NCBI RefSeq assembly: GCF_018780075.1
Contig: NZ_JADMKB010000003.1
Span: forward strand, 62,001 to 126,000
From: Hydrogenophaga sp.
GTDB lineage: Bacteria > Pseudomonadota > Gammaproteobacteria > Burkholderiales > Burkholderiaceae_C
Direction of reading: 5' to 3'
DNA: 64,000 nucleotides
In this document: in pieces, positions 25,246 through 32,999 of the stretch
Numbering within the stretch: the stretch's first letter is position 1
Layout: every line of letters begins with the position of its first letter
The notes under the pieces: generated by a model
The model's input: only the letters and a program-made list of their open reading frames with translations
Databases searched by the model: none
Told to the model about the DNA's origin: nothing
Made by a program: the position numbers and the translations under genes

Positions 25246-25889
25246 GCGACACACCGTCGACCAAACAGGATGAAACCTATGCGCGCCTGCGCCAATGGGT
25301 CACGGTGGGTCAGTTCCAGCCCGGCGAGCGGCTGAAGATCCACGCCATCGCCGAGAAACTGGGCGTGGGCGTCATGCCGGTGCGCGCCGCGCTGCAGCGG
25401 CTCGCGGCCGAGGGCGCGCTGGTCAACGTGCCGCACAGCGGCATGATCGTGCCCAAGCTCTCGCTGGCCGAGTTCGACGACGTGCTGCAGACCCGGCTCT
25501 TGCTCGAAGGCGAGGCCGCCGAGCGCGGCGCCCACCGGCTGGACGCCGCCGGCGTGGCCGAGCTGCTGGCCCTGGAGCAGCGCATGCGCGACGCGCTCAG
25601 GGTCAACGACGCCAAGGGCTACCTCGACGCCAACGAGCTGTTCCACCTGCGCCTCTACCAGGCGGCCGCCTCGCCCACCCTGCTCTCGCTGATCGAAACC
25701 GTGTGGCTCAAGGTCGGGCCGCTGTCCAACAAGCTGTTCGAGGTGCCGGCCTCGCTGCGCGTGGTCAACGAGGCGCACGGCGACGCCGTCATGGCGCTGC
25801 GGCTGAAGGACAGCGCGGGCGTGCGGCGGGCGATTGAGAAAGACCTGTTCGTGGCCGCGCAGTTTCTGCGGCCGTTCTGTTCGGGCTGA
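25242..25889 (+). CDS. GntR-family (FadR/VanR subfamily) transcriptional regulator
   Basis: A 215-residue regulator. Winged helix at about residues 10-75: RLKIHAIAEKLGVGVMPVRAALQRLAAEGAL is the canonical GntR helix-turn-helix. An FCD ligand domain follows (about 80-205), with the metal-binding pattern of Asp/His (NELFHLRLYQAA near 130 and NEAHGDAVMAL near 175). It is coupled to the aminotransferase by ATGA and most likely represses the operon through the ATTTGATCAAAT pair at 22427 and 22478. Confidence 0.9.
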   Translation: MSDTPSTKQDETYARLRQWVTVGQFQPGERLKIHAIAEKLGVGVMPVRAALQRLAAEGALVNVPHSGMIVPKLSLAEFDDVLQTRLLLEGEAAERGAHRLDAAGVAELLALEQRMRDALRVNDAKGYLDANELFHLRLYQAAASPTLLSLIETVWLKVGPLSNKLFEVPASLRVVNEAHGDAVMALRLKDSAGVRRAIEKDLFVAAQFLRPFCSG

Positions 25890-25895
25890 GGTCGT

Positions 25896-26657
25896 TCAGC
25901 CGCGCCACCAAACGAACGCCGCCAGCAGACCAATCATCACCGGCTGGTGCACCAGGTAGTAGGTAAGGCTCCAGCGCCCGAGCACGACCAGTCCTTTCTT
26001 CATTCCGCTCGAAGGCGGATCGCCCGCGCCCAGCCAGTCCGGCCGGTTCAGCAGCGCCCAGCGCCCTGCCGCCACGCCCCACCACATCACGCCCAGCCAG
26101 GGCAGCACCGGCGCGTAGTCTTCGGTGATGGGCAGTTGGCTGATGAAGCCCAGCGCGTTGAAGCCCGGCTGGTTCAGGAAGGCGAGCGACGGCAGCGCAC
26201 CGATCACCAGCGGCGCGACCCATTTCATCGAGATCGCCAGCGCCCCCAGCGGCCAGAGCCATGCGCCCCAGCCCGCCGTCAGCCGCACCAGGACCAGCAT
26301 GACCGCGACGCCGTGCAGGATGCCGAAGTAGATGAAGGTGTCCGGGAACATCAGCCAAGACCCGAAGCTCACCAGAAGCGCACCGCCCGCCACCTGCGCC
26401 CAACGTTTCCAGAAGCGCGCCCAGCCCGGCCCCTGGTGGAACGCCACCGCCTGAGACAGCCCGGCGATGAACAGGAACAGGCTCACGATGGCCGACCGCT
26501 GCCAGGTCCAGAACGGGTCTTCGTGAAAGTCCTGCACGATGAAGCCGAAGTGGTCGAGGTCGAAGCCGAAATGAAACGCGGTCATCCACAACATCGCCGC
26601 TGCGCGCAACAGGTCAATGCGGTCCAGGCGACGCGACGGAGGCTTCGGCACGATCAA
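25896..26657 (-). CDS. DUF1624/heparan-alpha-glucosaminide-acetyltransferase-like membrane protein
   Basis: A 253-residue protein with about seven to eight membrane helices. The start RRLDRIDLLRAAAMLWMTAFHFGFDLDHFG with a conserved Arg/Asp and the His in FHF is typical of the DUF1624/HGSNAT and related acyltransferase-3-like families, which carry acetyl groups across the membrane. LGRWSLTYYLVHQPVMIGLL near the C-terminus is also characteristic. Target molecule unknown. Converges with the GntR gene (6 bases) and follows an esterase gene by 3 bases on the same strand. Confidence 0.82.
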   Translation of the reverse strand: MIVPKPPSRRLDRIDLLRAAAMLWMTAFHFGFDLDHFGFIVQDFHEDPFWTWQRSAIVSLFLFIAGLSQAVAFHQGPGWARFWKRWAQVAGGALLVSFGSWLMFPDTFIYFGILHGVAVMLVLVRLTAGWGAWLWPLGALAISMKWVAPLVIGALPSLAFLNQPGFNALGFISQLPITEDYAPVLPWLGVMWWGVAAGRWALLNRPDWLGAGDPPSSGMKKGLVVLGRWSLTYYLVHQPVMIGLLAAFVWWRG

Positions 26658-26660
26658 GCC

Positions 26661-27419
26661 TCAACCCCGACTGGACTGGTGATGGATCGCCAGCAGCAAC
26701 TGCGCCAGCTCCCTGGGCGCGCTGACCATCGGGTCGTGCCCGGTCGCCAGCTCAAAAACCTTCCAACCCGGTTCGCTGCGCACCCGCTTTCTCGCCGCAT
26801 CGATCGTCGGCAATGGTGGGTTCGTGCAGTCGATGAAGCTGTGCGGCACGGCCCAGACCCGCGCCGGGTCGAAGTTCAGCGGCTCCTGGTACAGCCGGAA
26901 CGGCTGCGGTGTCTGGCGGCGGTTGACCCAGTCGCGGTCGGCGCCTTCGAGGCCGAACACGCTCGCGTCCGGCGGCGGAAAACTGATGCCGCCGCTCGCC
27001 TGGCCCTCGGCCACGCGTTTGGCCACGGTCTCGGGCGAATGCGGCGTGCTCCAGCTGCTGCCCGGTGTGGGGATGCCCGCGTCCAGATAGACCAGGTGGC
27101 GCAACAGACCCGGGTGTGAGCGCTGCAGTCGGTCGGCCACGCAGGTGATCAGGTTGCCGGCGTAGCTGTGGCCCACCAGCACCACGCGCTGCAGCTCCTC
27201 GGCTTCGATCAGGCCGACCACGTCCTGAATGTGGGTCTCGATGCCGACACCGGGGCTCAGCAGGTGCGCGCGTTCGCCCACGCCAGTGAGCGTGACGGCG
27301 TGTGTTTCAACGCCTGCGCCGCGCAGCAGCGGCAGCACGCGCTTCCAGCACCAGGCGCCGTGCCAGGAGCCGTGGACCAGCACGATGGCTGTGCTCGAAA
27401 GATCAAGGGGTGCAGACAT
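26661..27419 (-). CDS. Alpha/beta hydrolase (EstC/salicylate-esterase-like)
   Basis: A 252-residue alpha/beta hydrolase. VLVHGSWHGAWCWKRVLPLL near residue 14 (oxyanion HGS region), VVLVGHSYAGNLI near 81 (nucleophile Ser) and ATGHDPMVSAPRELAQLLL near 228 (His) are the triad regions of the EstC-like subfamily related to plant methyl-ketone/salicylate esterases. Cytoplasmic, substrate unknown. The ATG at 27419 is preferred; a longer frame adds only six codons with no ribosome site. Three bases separate it from the acyltransferase-like gene downstream, so the two are likely co-transcribed; it is divergent from rlhA. Confidence 0.85.
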   Translation of the reverse strand: MSAPLDLSSTAIVLVHGSWHGAWCWKRVLPLLRGAGVETHAVTLTGVGERAHLLSPGVGIETHIQDVVGLIEAEELQRVVLVGHSYAGNLITCVADRLQRSHPGLLRHLVYLDAGIPTPGSSWSTPHSPETVAKRVAEGQASGGISFPPPDASVFGLEGADRDWVNRRQTPQPFRLYQEPLNFDPARVWAVPHSFIDCTNPPLPTIDAARKRVRSEPGWKVFELATGHDPMVSAPRELAQLLLAIHHQSSRG

Positions 27420-27513
27420 GCGGGTTCTCCGGGACAATAACGGGCTGTTTTCGACGGGCGGCTTTCACCTCCTGCGCCGCCCGATTCTGCACTGCCCTTT
27501 TTGTCGAGTCACC

Positions 27514-29493
27514 ATGCTGCCCCACCAACTGGAACTGCTTGCCCCCGCCCGCGACGCACACATCGGCATCGAGGCCGTGAACCACGGGGCCGACGCGGTC
27601 TACATCGGCGGCCCGTCGTTCGGCGCCCGCACCAGCGCCGACAACAGCGTGCAGGAGATCGCCCGCCTCGCGACCTACGCGCACCGCTTCAACAGCCGCA
27701 TCTTCGTCACGATGAACACCATCCTGCGCGACGACGAGCTGGAGCCGGCGCGAAAGCTGGCCTGGCAGCTGTACGACGCCGGCGTGGACGCGCTGATCGT
27801 GCAGGACATGGGCCTGCTGGAGATCGACCTGCCGCCCATCCAGCTGCACGCCAGCACGCAGACCGACATCCGCACGCCCGAAAAAGCCCGCTTCCTGCAG
27901 GACGCGGGCCTGTCGCAGATCGTGCTGGCGCGCGAACTGACGCTGCAGCAGATCGCCGCCATCGACGCCGCGCTGGGCCCGAAGGACGCGCCGGGCCGCG
28001 CCATCCTCGAATTTTTCGTGCATGGCGCGCTCTGCGTGGCCTACAGCGGCCAGTGCTTCATCAGCCACGCCCACACCGGCCGCAGCGCCAACCGCGGCGA
28101 CTGCTCGCAGGCCTGCCGCCTGCCCTATGAGGTGAAAGACAGCCAGGGCCGCATCGTCGCGCACGACAAGCACGTGCTCTCGATGAAGGACAACAACCAG
28201 AGCGACAACCTGCGCGAAATCATCGACGCCGGCGTGCGCAGCTTCAAGATCGAAGGCCGCTACAAGGACATGGCCTACGTCAAGAACATCACCGCGCACT
28301 ACCGCGTGCTGCTCGACGAGATCCTGGAAGAACGGCCCGAACTCGCCCGCGCCAGCAGCGGCGAATGCACCTTCCACTTCCAGCCCGACCCCGGCCAGAA
28401 CTTCAACCGCGAGTTCACCGACTACTTCGTGCAGGGCCGCCAGGAAGACATCGGCGCCTTCGACACGCCCAAGAACCCCGGCCGCCCCATCGGCTTCGTC
28501 ACCCAGGTCGGCCCCCAGTTCGTCGAACTCGAGACCGACGACCCAGCCACCGTGATCCACAACGGCGACGGCCTGTGTTACCTGGACCTGCAGAAGGAAC
28601 TGGTGGGCCTGCAGATCAACCGCGCTGAAGCCACGGCCAAGAAGGGTGTGTGGCGCGTCTTCCCCAAGGACCCGATGCCCGGCTTCAAGGACCTGCGCAA
28701 GGGCGTGCAGGTCAACCGCAACCGCGACATGGACTGGGTGCGTGGGCTGGAAAAGAAATCGGCCGAGCGGCGCATCGGCGCCTGGATCACGCTGATTGAG
28801 GAGGCCGACGGCCTGCAACTGACCGTCACCGACGAAGACGGCCACAGCGGCAGCGCGACCCTGCCCGGCCCGCTGGACAACGCCAAGGACCCGAGCCAGG
28901 CCGAGGCCACGCTGCGCGACAACCTCTCACGCCTGGGCGACACCCTCTACCAGCCGCTGGACGTGACCCTGAATCTCAACGGACCGCGTTTCGTGCCCGC
29001 CTCACAACTCAACGCCCTGCGCCGCGACGCGGTGGCCCAGCTCGAAGCCGCCCGCGCGGCGGCCTGGCACCGCCTGCCACGAGCGAAGCCCGTTGAGCCG
29101 CCCGTCAACTACCCCGAAGACACCCTCACCTACCTCGCCAACGTCTTCAACCACAAGGCACGGGACTTCTACGCGAAACACGGCGTGAACGTCATCGCCG
29201 CCGCCTACGAGAGCCACGAAGAGGAAGGCGAAGTCAGCCTGATGATCACCAAGCACTGCGTTCGCTTCTCGCTCAGCCTCTGCCCCAAACAGGCCAAGGG
29301 CGTGACGGGCGTGCAAGGCACGGTCAAGGCTGAGCCCATGCAGCTCATCAACGGCAAAGAGAAGCTCACCTTGCGCTTCGACTGCAAACCCTGCGAAATG
29401 CACGTGGTGGGCAAGATCAAACGTAGCGTGCTGAACGCGGTGCCGGCGAGTCCGGTGACGTTCTATCGGACGCGGCCGGTGGCTAGGGTCTGA
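27514..29493 (+). CDS. rlhA: 23S rRNA 5-hydroxycytidine C2501 synthase (peptidase U32 family)
   Basis: A 659-residue U32-family protein whose length and C-terminal extension match E. coli RlhA (about 650 residues) and not the shorter TrhP. Matching signatures: LELLAPARDAHIGIEAVNHGADAVYIGGPSFGAR at the start; IQLHASTQTDIRTPEKA near 110; RSANRGDCSQACRLPYEVKD near 190 and two Cys in LRFDCKPCEMHVVGKIK near the end, which with the first pair supply iron-sulfur ligands. It hydroxylates C2501 of 23S rRNA, using prephenate-dependent chemistry in E. coli. Start at 27514 fits the conserved N-terminus; ribosome site is weak. Divergent from the EstC-like gene. Confidence 0.92.
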   Translation: MLPHQLELLAPARDAHIGIEAVNHGADAVYIGGPSFGARTSADNSVQEIARLATYAHRFNSRIFVTMNTILRDDELEPARKLAWQLYDAGVDALIVQDMGLLEIDLPPIQLHASTQTDIRTPEKARFLQDAGLSQIVLARELTLQQIAAIDAALGPKDAPGRAILEFFVHGALCVAYSGQCFISHAHTGRSANRGDCSQACRLPYEVKDSQGRIVAHDKHVLSMKDNNQSDNLREIIDAGVRSFKIEGRYKDMAYVKNITAHYRVLLDEILEERPELARASSGECTFHFQPDPGQNFNREFTDYFVQGRQEDIGAFDTPKNPGRPIGFVTQVGPQFVELETDDPATVIHNGDGLCYLDLQKELVGLQINRAEATAKKGVWRVFPKDPMPGFKDLRKGVQVNRNRDMDWVRGLEKKSAERRIGAWITLIEEADGLQLTVTDEDGHSGSATLPGPLDNAKDPSQAEATLRDNLSRLGDTLYQPLDVTLNLNGPRFVPASQLNALRRDAVAQLEAARAAAWHRLPRAKPVEPPVNYPEDTLTYLANVFNHKARDFYAKHGVNVIAAAYESHEEEGEVSLMITKHCVRFSLSLCPKQAKGVTGVQGTVKAEPMQLINGKEKLTLRFDCKPCEMHVVGKIKRSVLNAVPASPVTFYRTRPVARV

Positions 29494-29587
29494 CGTATCG
29501 CAAAGAAACGGCGCTGCGCGGTTTTGTCGCGTTGCGTCCAGCGACCGACGTGGACGGGTTTGGGCGCCTTGTCAGGGCCACAGGCGC

Positions 29588-29878
29588 TCAGAGGTCGGTT
29601 CTTTCCTTTTTCCAGAGCAATGCGGTAACGACTGCCGCAGAAACCAGAAAAATCAACCCAACACCCAAACCGGGAAGCACGATCCCTTGCAGCAAACCAA
29701 GATCTCTCCATGCCGCAAACGTGTTGCCCCACCACTTTGGGTTGCTGCCAATCCTGCCGAGCATGGACAGGGAGAAGAGGATGGTCACCACACCGATCCC
29801 AATGAACCAGGTGCGAACCAGCCGAAGGCGCTCGATCTGCACCAATCGCTTTAAGTTTGAGGTCGGAGAATTGGTCAT
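29588..29878 (-). CDS. Small membrane protein of unknown function
   Basis: A 96-residue protein with two predicted membrane helices (TWFIGIGVVTILFSLSML and LGVGLIFLVSAAVVTALLW) separated by a polar loop with WWGNTFAAW. Basic N-terminal region (LKRLVQIERLRLVR). No family recognised. The ATG at 29878 is used; a GTG at 29926 would add 16 residues; neither has a strong ribosome site. Base composition is noticeably lower in GC than the flanking rlhA gene, as in the next small gene, suggesting acquired DNA. Confidence 0.55.
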   Translation of the reverse strand: MTNSPTSNLKRLVQIERLRLVRTWFIGIGVVTILFSLSMLGRIGSNPKWWGNTFAAWRDLGLLQGIVLPGLGVGLIFLVSAAVVTALLWKKERTDL

Positions 29879-29991
29879 TGAGGTTTGGGCGCTATCGTTG
29901 GCAATGATTGGACGACAACGGCGCACTCACGGCCAAAGAACGAGAGTGTGATAGCCGCCGTTGGTGGTCGATCAACGGATTGTGAGGCTCG

Positions 29992-30282
29992 CTACTCATA
30001 GATTTTTCCCAGGTACAGGAACGTGGCGAATTTCCTCAAAGGGGATGCATCACTCAGATCCTGAGACTCGCCAAAGCCGGTGTCTTCTGCCCAAGAACAT
30101 GCCGACTCAAGAAAAGACTCGATCGTCACGTTTTCCCAACCACCCTGGGTTGGGCCATATGGACCGGAGGGCGACGCCTTTTCAGCAGTGGCCTCTATTT
30201 CGCGATCCTCTCGCAGTGCCTTCACGAACGCCAAAAACGACTGTTCGTCCGTGACCGATTCAAGAAGATCATGGAGTTTCAT
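29992..30282 (-). CDS. Small acidic protein, DUF7660-like
   Basis: A 96-residue soluble protein. MKLHDLLESVTDEQSFLAFVKALREDRE, then GGWENVTIESFLESACSWAEDTGF and a C-terminal LRKFATFLYLGKIYE form a pattern I have seen in small standalone proteins annotated DUF7660 (a W-E-N-x-T-I-E core followed by an amphipathic helix). Such genes are often scattered singly, sometimes beside toxin or immunity genes, but function is unknown. Lower GC than the chromosome average here. Upstream of it a six-base hairpin (CCGCAG-ATAC-CTGCGG, 30315-30330) lies close to its likely promoter. Confidence 0.6.
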   Translation of the reverse strand: MKLHDLLESVTDEQSFLAFVKALREDREIEATAEKASPSGPYGPTQGGWENVTIESFLESACSWAEDTGFGESQDLSDASPLRKFATFLYLGKIYE

Positions 30283-30448
30283 TGCTTGACTAGGATCTTA
30301 TAAAGCGATGTATCCCGCAGATACCTGCGGTACAAAACAGTGCTTGCAGGAAAAGCTGGAGAAAAAATACCGGCAATTTTTGTTTCAAAACATGCTTCTA
30401 CAAGCGAAATCTAAAGTAACTTGTTCAGATGAAAATTCAAGAAAATTC

Positions 30449-30475
30449 AGCAGCCCATCGGGTTTGACCCCTGCT
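30449..30475 (-). terminator. Imperfect hairpin after the 123-residue hypothetical gene
   Basis: AGCAG...CTGCT outer arms with inner GGGT/ACCC, followed on the minus strand by GAATTTTCTTGAATTTTC. It begins three bases after the stop of the gene ending at 30478. Weak terminator candidate; the rest of 30283-30448 is AT-rich and shows no gene. Confidence 0.3.
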
Positions 30476-30477
30476 TC

Positions 30478-30849
30478 TCACACGTCTTCCCGCGCCTCCA
30501 CCACCAGCTGCCGGACCCGCACCCCCTTGACCGCCGCCACCGCCCGCACGCGCAGGCCCTGCTCCGCTTCCAGCCGCACCCGCTGGTGGTACTCCAGCCC
30601 GTCGGTCTGACCCGGGTTGTGGGCGGGGATGCGGCGCGACCACTGGCGCCTCCCATCGAACTCCACCGTCAGCTCCAACCAGGCGCCCTCGCCTTGCGGC
30701 GGCACGTCCACCAGCAGGCTGGCGTCCACGTCGAACACGCGGGTACGGCCATTGAGGCCGGGGATGTTCAGCACACCGACGCTGTCGCGGCTTTCGACGC
30801 ACCAGTGTTCTGGTGGATGGTGGGGGGAATGGCTTTGTCCGGATTTCAT
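30478..30849 (-). CDS. Conserved hypothetical protein, 123 residues
   Basis: A soluble protein, N-terminally rich in His, Ser and Pro (MKSGQSHSPHHPPEHW), then a mostly beta-strand core (VFDVDASLLVDVPPQGEGAWLELTVEFDGRRQWSRRIPA...). No signal peptide or known motif. The even strand pattern and the GQTDGLEYHQRVRL segment suggest a small sandwich domain. Plausible as a real gene from its high-GC, regular coding bias; it is divergent from the lipoprotein gene at 30979. Confidence 0.6.
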   Translation of the reverse strand: MKSGQSHSPHHPPEHWCVESRDSVGVLNIPGLNGRTRVFDVDASLLVDVPPQGEGAWLELTVEFDGRRQWSRRIPAHNPGQTDGLEYHQRVRLEAEQGLRVRAVAAVKGVRVRQLVVEAREDV

Positions 30850-30978
30850 ACCGCTCGGACTGTAGTGCAGGCGCGACCAAGCGCCTTAAACGGACCATTT
30901 GTAAACACCTGTAGACGCTCAAGAACAGGCTGTTCGCCTGCCTATACTGCGCTTTCTTATTATTTCAGGGGGTTTTAG

Positions 30979-31350
30979 ATGCATTTGACCGGCCGATTCA
31001 TTGGGCTTGCCCTTTCCGCTTGCGGGCTGCTGATCACTCTGACCGCATGCGCCGCCACAGGGGGGCAGGCGGTCAATCAACCGGGCGAGTTCACGGGCAA
31101 GATCGTCGGCCCGCTCGAATTCGGTCAGCCGGGTGAAGGTGCCGGCCTGAAGGCCTATGGGCTGGAGCTCGCAGCGCCCCTGAAGCTCGACGACAAGGCC
31201 GAGTGCGGCGAGCAGACCGCCTCGGTCTTGGCGGTGGAAAGCGCTTCAGTGGCAGCCCACGTCGGCAAGACGGTGGTGCTGCGTGCCACACCTTACTGCC
31301 GCGTCAGCCGCTCGGGCAAGTACCACCTCAAGGACGTCTCCGTCCGTTGA
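30979..31350 (+). CDS. Lipoprotein, candidate immunity protein (DUF4431-like)
   Basis: A 123-residue predicted lipoprotein: signal peptide with lipobox LTAC (Cys near residue 24), then a small domain ending in VAAHVGKTVVLRATPYCRVSRSGKYHLKDVSV. The V-G-K-x-V-x-L-x-A turn before a basic tail recalls DUF4431-type periplasmic domains. It lies 68 bases before a gene for a likely peptidoglycan-targeting effector on the same strand. A periplasmic lipoprotein directly upstream of such an effector is the usual layout of an immunity gene in the Xanthomonas-type T4SS killing systems. GGGGG at 30969-30973 is a possible ribosome site. Immunity role is inference. Confidence 0.68.
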   Translation: MHLTGRFIGLALSACGLLITLTACAATGGQAVNQPGEFTGKIVGPLEFGQPGEGAGLKAYGLELAAPLKLDDKAECGEQTASVLAVESASVAAHVGKTVVLRATPYCRVSRSGKYHLKDVSVR

Positions 31351-31418
31351 CGCTGGCCGCCCGGCTTCACGGCGAGTGGCGCGCCTCGATCGCCACATTC
31401 TTTCAGGGAGCAAACAAC

Positions 31419-32333
31419 ATGGGTGATCCCCACAAAATCACCGGCTTGATCCGGACAGAAGGCAAGACCCGCGTCTACCAGATGGGCGACGGGTCGGTCG
31501 AGACGCGCGAAGGCGGTACCGTGTCCTGGCGCAACAACAACCCCGGCAACCTCAAGTTCGAGTACGCCAACAGCGCCGACAAGACCGTTCACACGGCGCG
31601 GACCAAGGGGGTCGCGCTGACCGCAGCTCAAGGGCGGTACGAGGGTGTCGTGGCGCTGGACCAGTGGGGCAATGCGGTGTTTGAAACGGACGCCGCTGGC
31701 CGGGCCGCCAAGGCGCAACTGCTGCGCCACAGCCATGGCGGCAAGACCATTCCCGAGATGCTCAAGGCCTATGCGGTGGACGACTACACCGGCAAGGCCA
31801 ACACCGACGCCTATGCCCAATCGGTCTACGCTGTGGGCGACAGCCAGGGTGTCGATCTGCGGAGCAAGAAGATCAAAGATCTGAGCCCGAAGGAATTCGA
31901 AGCCTTACTGGACGGCATGAAGAAGGTCGAAGGTTTTCAGGAAGGCACCGTGACGCGCACCCAGCCACGCGCCGACACCGGACCTGAGGCGCTGAGCCCC
32001 GGTCAGCAGAGGGTTCACCAGATGGCTTCGCAGGCACTGACGCTTCAGTTGGGCGCCACCCACTCGCCGGCACAGATCGACACCCTCATCCGTTCGGCCG
32101 TGGCGGTCGCGGCCGAAAATGCGGGGCGCGGTGACGTGCAGGGCGTGTTCCTGAGCAAAGACCAGCAGACCATTGCGCTGAAGCAGGCGTTCGGCATCAG
32201 CGAAATCGGCGTGCAGGAGGCGCTGAACTGCTCGCTCACCGATCCGGTCCGGAAGGAAGTTTGCAGCGAGACCCTTCAGCCCAGCCTGCAGGCACAGCCG
32301 CAAGCGCCGCAGGTGGCGGCGCTGTCGAGGTAG
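31419..32333 (+). CDS. NNNPGN-domain protein with XVIPCD-like C-terminus, candidate T4SS antibacterial effector
   Basis: A 304-residue protein with no signal peptide. Residues about 30-170 form an NNNPGN domain (SWRNNNPGNLKFEY at 36-49, GVVALDQWGNAVFETDAAGRAAK near 85, SVYAVGDSQGVDLRSKKI near 140, DGMKKVEGFQEG near 165), found in phage lysis/tail proteins and in effectors that act on the cell wall. Residues 188-304 resemble the XVIPCD signal of X-T4SS effectors: LIRSAVAVAAENAGRGDVQGVFLSKDQQTIALKQAF parallels the helix plus 'vvLS-dg' strand pattern, and the tail is Gln-rich. I place the start at ATG 31419 (weak AGGGAG site 31406-31411). Pairs with the lipoprotein upstream. Family call is from memory; activity is inference. 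Confidence 0.7.
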   Translation: MGDPHKITGLIRTEGKTRVYQMGDGSVETREGGTVSWRNNNPGNLKFEYANSADKTVHTARTKGVALTAAQGRYEGVVALDQWGNAVFETDAAGRAAKAQLLRHSHGGKTIPEMLKAYAVDDYTGKANTDAYAQSVYAVGDSQGVDLRSKKIKDLSPKEFEALLDGMKKVEGFQEGTVTRTQPRADTGPEALSPGQQRVHQMASQALTLQLGATHSPAQIDTLIRSAVAVAAENAGRGDVQGVFLSKDQQTIALKQAFGISEIGVQEALNCSLTDPVRKEVCSETLQPSLQAQPQAPQVAALSR

Positions 32334-32339
32334 GCCCGA

Positions 32340-32873
32340 TCAGATGTAGGCGGTCACCGGCTTGGCGTGCCGCATGTGCAACGACAGCCCCAGCGCCGCC
32401 ATGTGATTGCTGTTGCGTCCGAGGATGACTTCGGACAGGGGCAGGAATTCGGCTTCCTCGTAGGCGGCGTGGGCGGTGTATTCGGTCACCAGGCGCTGCA
32501 GCTCGCTCACATCGAGGTCGGTGCTGTGGCCTTTGGCGACGGGTTTGAGGCCTTTTTCCAGCCGCTTCCACAGTGCCTCGACCATGCGGTGTTCTTCGGT
32601 GAGGCGTTTGACCATGCCTTTGATCCGTTCCATTTCTTCGCCGGGCTGGGCGCTGGCCAGGACGGCGGGGAAGAGCTCGCGCTCTTCTTCGAGGTGGTGC
32701 TCGAAGATGGCTTCGCGGAAGAAATCCAGCGACTCCTCCGCGATCTGGCGCGCGCGGGCCGCCGGGGCGAGCAACGTGGGCAACTCGTCGAGTGCGTTCA
32801 GGCGCTTGATGATGCCGACGTGGCAGTTGGTGAAGCTGTTGATGGGCGCGTCGTGGTCGGCGGCGGTGTTCAT
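32340..32873 (-). CDS. Hemerythrin-like HHE-domain protein
   Basis: A 177-residue cytoplasmic protein with the iron-binding His/Glu pattern of a hemerythrin four-helix bundle: NCHVGIIKRLN near 17, AIFEHHLEEERELFPAV near 55 (HHxxxE), LTEEHRMVEALW near 92, and YTAHAAYEEAEFLPL near 132. These proteins bind a di-iron centre and act in oxygen sensing, nitric oxide or redox stress. An FNR-type site lies about 100 bases upstream. It converges (6 bases) with the putative effector gene. Confidence 0.85.
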   Translation of the reverse strand: MNTAADHDAPINSFTNCHVGIIKRLNALDELPTLLAPAARARQIAEESLDFFREAIFEHHLEEERELFPAVLASAQPGEEMERIKGMVKRLTEEHRMVEALWKRLEKGLKPVAKGHSTDLDVSELQRLVTEYTAHAAYEEAEFLPLSEVILGRNSNHMAALGLSLHMRHAKPVTAYI

Positions 32874-32971
32874 GGCGGTGTCTCCTCGAAGGTTCGCTTA
32901 GGCCGCTGAGGAACATCCCCAGCCCCTTCACGATGGGCCTTCAGAGTCTAGACAACCGGATCCTGAATGCC

Positions 32972-32985
32972 TTGACTCAGGTCAA
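32972..32985. promoter_or_regulatory. FNR/CRP-type palindrome TTGAC-N4-GTCAA
   Basis: TTGACTCAGGTCAA is a perfect 5+4+5 inverted repeat with the spacing of FNR-family sites (consensus TTGAT-N4-ATCAA). It lies 99 bases upstream of the hemerythrin start and 15 bases past the DUF808 stop, so it can only serve the hemerythrin gene. Confidence 0.55.
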
Positions 32986-32999
32986 GACGGACTCTGCAT

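Noticed and set aside
30308-30477. Short plus-strand frame beginning MYPADTCGTKQ
   Set aside because: It runs into the antisense of the 123-residue hypothetical gene, has no ribosome site and no family likeness.
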